64,000 nt of DNA. Origin: Aspidiotus rigidus (taxonomy: Eukaryota > Arthropoda > Insecta > Hemiptera > Diaspididae). Both the position numbers and the translations under genes were made by a program. The notes below the pieces were generated by a model. It did not search any database, was not told the DNA's origin, and saw nothing but the letters and a program-made list of their open reading frames with translations. Location: the NCBI GenBank assembly GCA_035079385.1, contig JAVHKY010000028.1:5890001-5954000 (forward strand). Reading direction: 5' to 3'. Of the stretch, positions 59,190-64,000 are shown piece by piece. Each line of letters begins with the position of its first letter. The stretch's first letter is position 1.

Positions 59190-59612
59190 ACATGTTTTAT
59201 GTGGTTTGTGGGACCTGAAAACTGTAGATTGTATCGTCACAAGGCTGGGCTATGATGTCATCAATTGTGACGTCACAGGACCGGACTTTGGAGTTACATA
59301 TTATAGAAGATGAACTTGAGAAAAAACTAATCTATGACGTCATCAAACTGTGATGTCACAGGTACTGCCCCCCCTCCAAGCTGTATATTATGATAGGAGG
59401 AGGACTTTAAAAAAAAAAACATGATCTATGACGTCATCAGATTGCGACGTCGCAAAGCTGACCTAAGACGTCATCAAAGTGTGACGTCATAGGCCCCGCC
59501 CCCGAAACTTTATATAGGAGGGACTTGTAAAATTTTCGAATTCCCAGCTTGCCTCCCGGGCATCCGGCGAACTTTTTTCCAACCCCCCTACCTAGATAAA
59601 ACAGGTCCCCTG
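59190..59612. mobile_element. GGGAACC-family copy, about 420 bp
   Basis: It begins GAGAACATGTTTTATG and ends GATAAAACAGGTCCCC. The interior alternates TCTATGACGTCATC and TGTGACGTCACAGG units, holding four exact octamers (59268, 59335, 59429, 59482) and several one-base variants. Non-coding. Confidence 0.45.
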
Positions 59613-59689
59613 TTAACACCAACCACTTTGAATTTCCTTGTGACGTCATCATCATTAGTTCGTAATATTATCAACATTCCTCTTTTTTT

Positions 59690-60205
59690 TTTACTAGCAG
59701 ATTTTAACGGGGAACCCGATATCTCTTTTGTTGGGGGTACTTTCAGAGAATTTTCGTCCGCGAACGCGAGCGAGGTTGATGACGTCACGGAGAGGGGAGG
59801 GGGACTTGGAAAAATTTTGATCTACGAGTTATATCTGATAGGAGGGGGACTTGAGAGGATTTCATCCTCCAAGCTATATACAATAGGAGTCGAAATTTTT
59901 TCAAGTTTTTTGCCGGAAGGCGAACGGCACAAGGCAAATTTCTCAAAAAAAAAACCATAAAACTGGTTCCCTGTTGGAAAATTTTCATTCTCGAGCTGTA
60001 ATATGATAGAAGGGGGACGTGGAGGAATTTCATCCTCCAGGCCATATAGAATAGGATTCGACATTTTTCTAAGTTTGGAAAAATTTAATGCTCCAAGCTA
60101 TACGAGTCACAAGTTTTTTTCGGGACTTGGAAAAACTTCAGGCTCCAAGATTTATATGATAGGAGGGAGATTCAGGCTTGCAGTCCTGCCATGGCATCTA
60201 ATTTT
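59690..60205 (+). mobile_element. short Helentron-like derivative
   Basis: The T-run, ACGGGGAACCCG (59707-59718) and TCTCTTTTGTTGGGGGTACT match the left end at 51681. TTGCAGTCCTGCCATGGCAT followed by CTAA (60198-60201) matches the right end at 54131-54156, with the hairpin partly mutated. The roughly 515-bp body holds CTTGGAAAAATTTTGA modules and no ORF. Confidence 0.55.
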
Positions 60206-63200
60206 CTGGATTAGGTTGCATTTTATACCTAGTTTAAGCCTAGTGTAGGGTTCTATTAATAAACAGGCGTATGCTAGGCCTAGTTTGAAGCTAGTTCAGT
60301 CTATTTAGGCTAGTTTGAAGACAGTCTAGCCTAATAAACTATACACCAGTACTGGAAAACTCAAACTCGCAAATTTCTGATCAGGTCGAGGATTCGAGGA
60401 GAGGGGAGGCAACTCAGACTCGCAAATTTTCAATCGTAGGGTGGGGTGCCGGGTAAGAGACTAAAAATGTCGACGGTAGGAGTCTGTTATCGATAATTTG
60501 ATTTAAAACTAGGTCAAGGTCACAGATGACGTCATCAAGCGTGACACCAAAATCGTGACAGTATTTCGCGACAATTTTCCCGGAAGTAGTCCCAGTCAAA
60601 AATCGAAACCTTCACGGTTTCCCGTGGTGACTGTTTTTCCAAGAGTAGGTACTCCTAATCTTATGTGTATAATACACCAAAGATCCTAAAAATCGTCAAC
60701 AAGAAAGAAAAAAATTTAATCAAGTTTCTTCATGGGAAAATTGAAGTTTCCTCAAAAATTACTGTCCTCTCCTCTCAAAAGGAATAAAACTCAAAAGAAA
60801 GAAAATCTGATTCCAATTCTCTCTGGGTACAACCCTCTCGGAAACTCTCAACAAAAAAAATGAATAAAAAATTAGCCCGAATGTTTTTTCATAAAGAAAT
60901 TTGATTTCTTTCCCCCCCCCCCTCCCCTCCTCTCAAGTATAGAGGAATTTATATTTATTGAAAACTTCGACTTCGTCTTTTAAAATTCTTTGCTAGATTC
61001 GCTCACAACTACACGAGGCTATGGTGGTATTTTAATTCAACAAATAAGTGATTATTGGCCATGGCATAGGAAGCCACCCGGAAAATAATAAAATTTAAAC
61101 TTAGGTATTTCCGTACGTCTTGAAAGTGTCTTTTGACTTTATTGGGTCCATTTATTATTGCCAAGATCCGAAAAAAAAAAGAAGTGGGATATCTTACTCC
61201 CAGGAAATTTTGCAATACAAATTTATTTTCATTGTATGTATTAAAAAAAGAACACTACAGAAAATCATGGAGGATATCCGACTTGATCTTTTCCTAGCTG
61301 CGTGGTCATCGAGAGTAGAGGTTATGTCTCTAAATAGTAACAACGGGTGATATCTGGGTATCGTAAGCGAGTATTAGCGTCTTCTTAATAACTTCACGAA
61401 GCTTTTGTCTTCTTGAATTCGTAATATGATAGTTCTTACTACACTTAACGCAATATGTCTGACGAAATAGCCATGAACAAGTTGCATGGGTCATTGTCCA
61501 ATGAGAGATGCTCAAGCGACCACTTTCTTGTAAGAAAAGTGTGCACTATCACTATACAGTTTCAGCATTGTAACTTTCACCACTGTTTGAATCTGGAAAT
61601 AGTACCACTCGGGATATTATCTTTTATCGTATTTATTTTGAAATGTATGAATTAGGTATGGGTAATTAACAAACTTCCTGGTATATCGATTAAGTTATCA
61701 TGTTTCGGAGCAAATATTTTGTATAACGATATGAAGCTGCGCGTGGACTGACGGTGAATATGGAGCGAAAATTAAGATATTCGTTAACTAATTACAATTG
61801 ACGAGATTTGTTGTTCGAAAGATAGCGAAACAAATTTGAGGTTTATTCTTGGTGGTTACTTACGCTTATCAAAGATTCACAATCATGTTTCCTAATAATC
61901 GAAGAATCCCACGTTCGAATTCAAAGACAGGCGCGAAAAGATTGAGGTACTATAAGGTGCGGAAAATCACTTTAAATTACATATTTTGATCAGTCTAAGC
62001 AAGGAAATATATTCCGACCTAAGAATAGTTCTTAGACATTGCCAAGAGGCAAAAGTGTCTTCACTATTTTTCCATACCTTTTTATTTTGAGAAGCCCTTG
62101 TCCAGACTTCGTCATTCATTTGTAATTTTATGCTATTTTCTGGTTGCGAAACCGCTTTATTCAATTCTGGTTTTGGGACCGTAGTCGTTACCGCCCTTCT
62201 GGTTCTTTCTTAGGGTAGCTAATTAAGTTTTGCTAACATTCGTTCTATATAAACAGGCGTCTTCCTTTTCTCTTGACAATTGCGATTCCAGATTGTGTGC
62301 AAATGGAGGAATATAATTTTTTATTCGATTGCAAATCAATCATTTTCAAAGAAGACTAAGTCGTCCTATTTTAATGCATTTCTTCATGCACACTTTGTAA
62401 GATCCTACTCTTTTTGAAGAATTAAAAGATCGTCTGTTTTGTGTACGTATCTTGAATATATTCGTATTGTGAAAATACTCTGCTATAATTATGCGTCAAT
62501 GTAGTTTTTTTTTTTTCTTTCGTTTTGTATCCCCTGCTGTCCTTAAGAATGATTTGATAACTTCTTTTCGCATCTCTTTTTTGTGCCGACATCCGGTACG
62601 GTCTCTTTATTCTCGAATGAAACGTTTTCCGCGATGAATGAGCTACGGGGGCTACAACTTACCCTAGTCGTGTGTGTCCTAATCCTCTTTAATCGTCCTT
62701 GGTGGCATTCTATTTTACAGTCATTCAATCGCTTCCGTATTTTATTTATTCATTTTTTTCTAATTTGCGAATTAATTCTGAATGTGGAAAGCTTGAAAGA
62801 TGTACGTAGGTGATGTGGTACTAAAATATTGTAGTTTTATTATTCTTTTTTAGGAATTTCGGTGATAATGTCTTGGTACAATTATTCGATCGAATATTCT
62901 GTTTTTGTCTACTAGAAATCTACAACCTGGTCTCTGAATCGGTCCTCAAATCGCTAGACCCTATTGTAAGCTGTTGCCCTAGATTAGCTCTCGGTGTGTT
63001 CTATGCCTGCCCTGCATCGAGCTTGTGTGCGGATTTCTTTTTATCCCATTGAAGACTAGTGCTAATTTGCTCTGTATTTCAATACCCCAACTGCCTATCT
63101 ATAACTCTATTTTCCTCACAAAATTGAACCATCAACAAATGTCTTCTCAACCGAACAGATCCGCCTTAATTTGAACAATCACTTAATATATCCTTTTCAG

Positions 63201-63384
63201 CGAATTCATTGTAATCAATCCACTAGCTCTTGTCCCCTGGACTCTTTCTGAACTCCTCATATTATTAGATGAAGCAATTCTGAGTATATCGAAAGCATGG
63301 AAAATTTTCAATTTCGAGTATCTTGCACGTCCCATTTCTGTCGTACATGTCTTAAAGAAAATACCCCTCAATATCTTTTGAACA
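60206..63384. other. 3.2 kb without recognisable gene
   Basis: 60240-60345 has a short degenerate repeat of CTAGTTTGAAG. One TGACGTCA lies at 60527, a C-run at 60914. The rest shows no coding, RNA or TIR pattern. Confidence 0.4.
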
Positions 63385-64000
63385 GGGAACCTGTTTTATC
63401 GGGCGGGGGGGGGGGTCGGAACTGGCAAAGCTCACAGCTCGAAAATTTTCCAAGTCCCCGTAATGTATGAAGAAATATTGAAATAAAAATTGTAGATATC
63501 AAATTTCTATGGAAAAATCAAAATATTCGGCCATAATTTAAATTATAATAAATATGCATGAGTTAATAAATATATCAACTGAACATGAAAAATAATTTAT
63601 TGAAACAAAAAATCCAATGAAAATTTGAATAAATATTGTTAATATAATTAAGGTTGAAGGCAGGGCCTGTGACGTCCCAGTTTGATCACGTATTAGGTCA
63701 GCCTTGCAGGGTGTCCACTTGTCTAGAAAATCTGGAAGTCAGGAAAAAGTCAGGGAATTTTGGGAATTTTACCCAAAGTCAGGGAATTTTTTGACGTACG
63801 TCAAAAAAAGTTCAAGCCAAGAGGTTTTTCCTCTCTTTTCCTCCCTCTCTCTCTCTCTCTCTGTCTCTCTCTTTTTTTTTTTTGCTTTTCAGTGGAGATT
63901 ATGGTCTGGAAAAACCTGAAAAAGTCAGGGAATTTCATTTCAAAGAAAAAGTGGACACCCTGCCTCGTGATGTCACAATCTGATAACCCCACGACCTATA
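63385..64000. mobile_element. GGGAACC-family copy with nested AT-rich block and MITE, runs off window
   Basis: GGGAACCTGTTTTATCGGGC, the G-run, GGCAAAGCTCACAGCTCGAA and GGGCCTGTGACGTC match the 10373-10684 element in order. An AT-rich block (63460-63655) and the CAGGG MITE (63707-63962) interrupt it. The host sequence resumes at 63963 (GTGATGTCACAATCTGAT), so the right end is beyond the window. Confidence 0.55.
63707..63962. mobile_element. 256-bp hAT-like MITE (CAGGG...CCCTG)
   Basis: The termini CAGGGTGTCCACTT and AAAGTGGACACCCTG are inverted. The interior repeats AAGTCAGGGAATTTT several times and has a (CT)n run at 63843-63870. CAGGG ends are typical of hAT elements, but I find no matching 8-bp flank, so either the duplication has decayed or the end is off by some bases. 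Confidence 0.6.

Overview
The window is eukaryotic nuclear DNA, most likely from an insect. It is AT-rich and gene-poor, with GT-AG introns, long homopolymer and microsatellite runs and a dense, mixed load of transposable elements. An insect source is suggested by a Methuselah-type GPCR exon, an R1-clade LINE, a GIY-YIG Penelope-like element and short secreted-protein genes. I cannot name the order or species from sequence alone.

Host genes are few. (1) A 98-residue secreted protein lies on the minus strand at 537-833, directly behind a splice acceptor. (2) A two-exon gene at 10920-11758 encodes a 164-residue secreted, cysteine-containing protein; its splice phase closes exactly. (3) The first coding exon of a Methuselah-like receptor occupies 48950-49910. 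It carries the signal peptide, ectodomain, TM1 and TM2 and ends at a GTAAGT donor; I recognise no later exon in the remaining 14 kb. (4) Weaker single-exon candidates lie at 34878-35036 (plus) and 25577-25851 (minus).

The rest is mainly mobile DNA. 7-16 kb: a tRNA-like pseudogene, a TA-flanked MITE, a 2.4 kb composite AT-rich tandem array bounded by 17-bp inverted repeats, and a 701-bp element with an AT-rich core. 19 kb: a Tigger/pogo element with exact 25-bp TIRs, TA duplications and a decapitated transposase. 23-31 kb: a palindromic hairpin, a TTAA-flanked piggyBac-type MITE, a larger element hosting two nested MITEs (one with a perfect 8-bp target duplication), and a TRIM-like miniature LTR element that itself hosts a MITE. 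35-41 kb: a decayed R1-clade LINE and a separate 3' fragment. 42.7-45.3 kb: a Penelope-like element flanked by a 749-bp inverted copy of its own 3' end, each copy with a hammerhead-ribozyme-like motif. 47 kb: a fold-back MITE with CACTA termini and TTA duplications. 51.7-54.2 kb: a Helitron/Helentron-like element with inverted termini, a 3' hairpin and a truncated Rep/helicase N-terminus. 55 kb: another LINE fragment. 57-64 kb: clustered copies of a local repeat family rich in the CRE-like octamer TGACGTCA, plus a CAGGG-ended MITE.

The most unusual observations are the indel-free Penelope head-to-head inverted repeat with ribozyme-like motifs, the Helentron family with graded deletion derivatives, the roughly 20-fold excess of TGACGTCA spread by repeats, and two uncharacterised secreted-protein genes. 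I see no prokaryotic operon, CRISPR array or viral genome.
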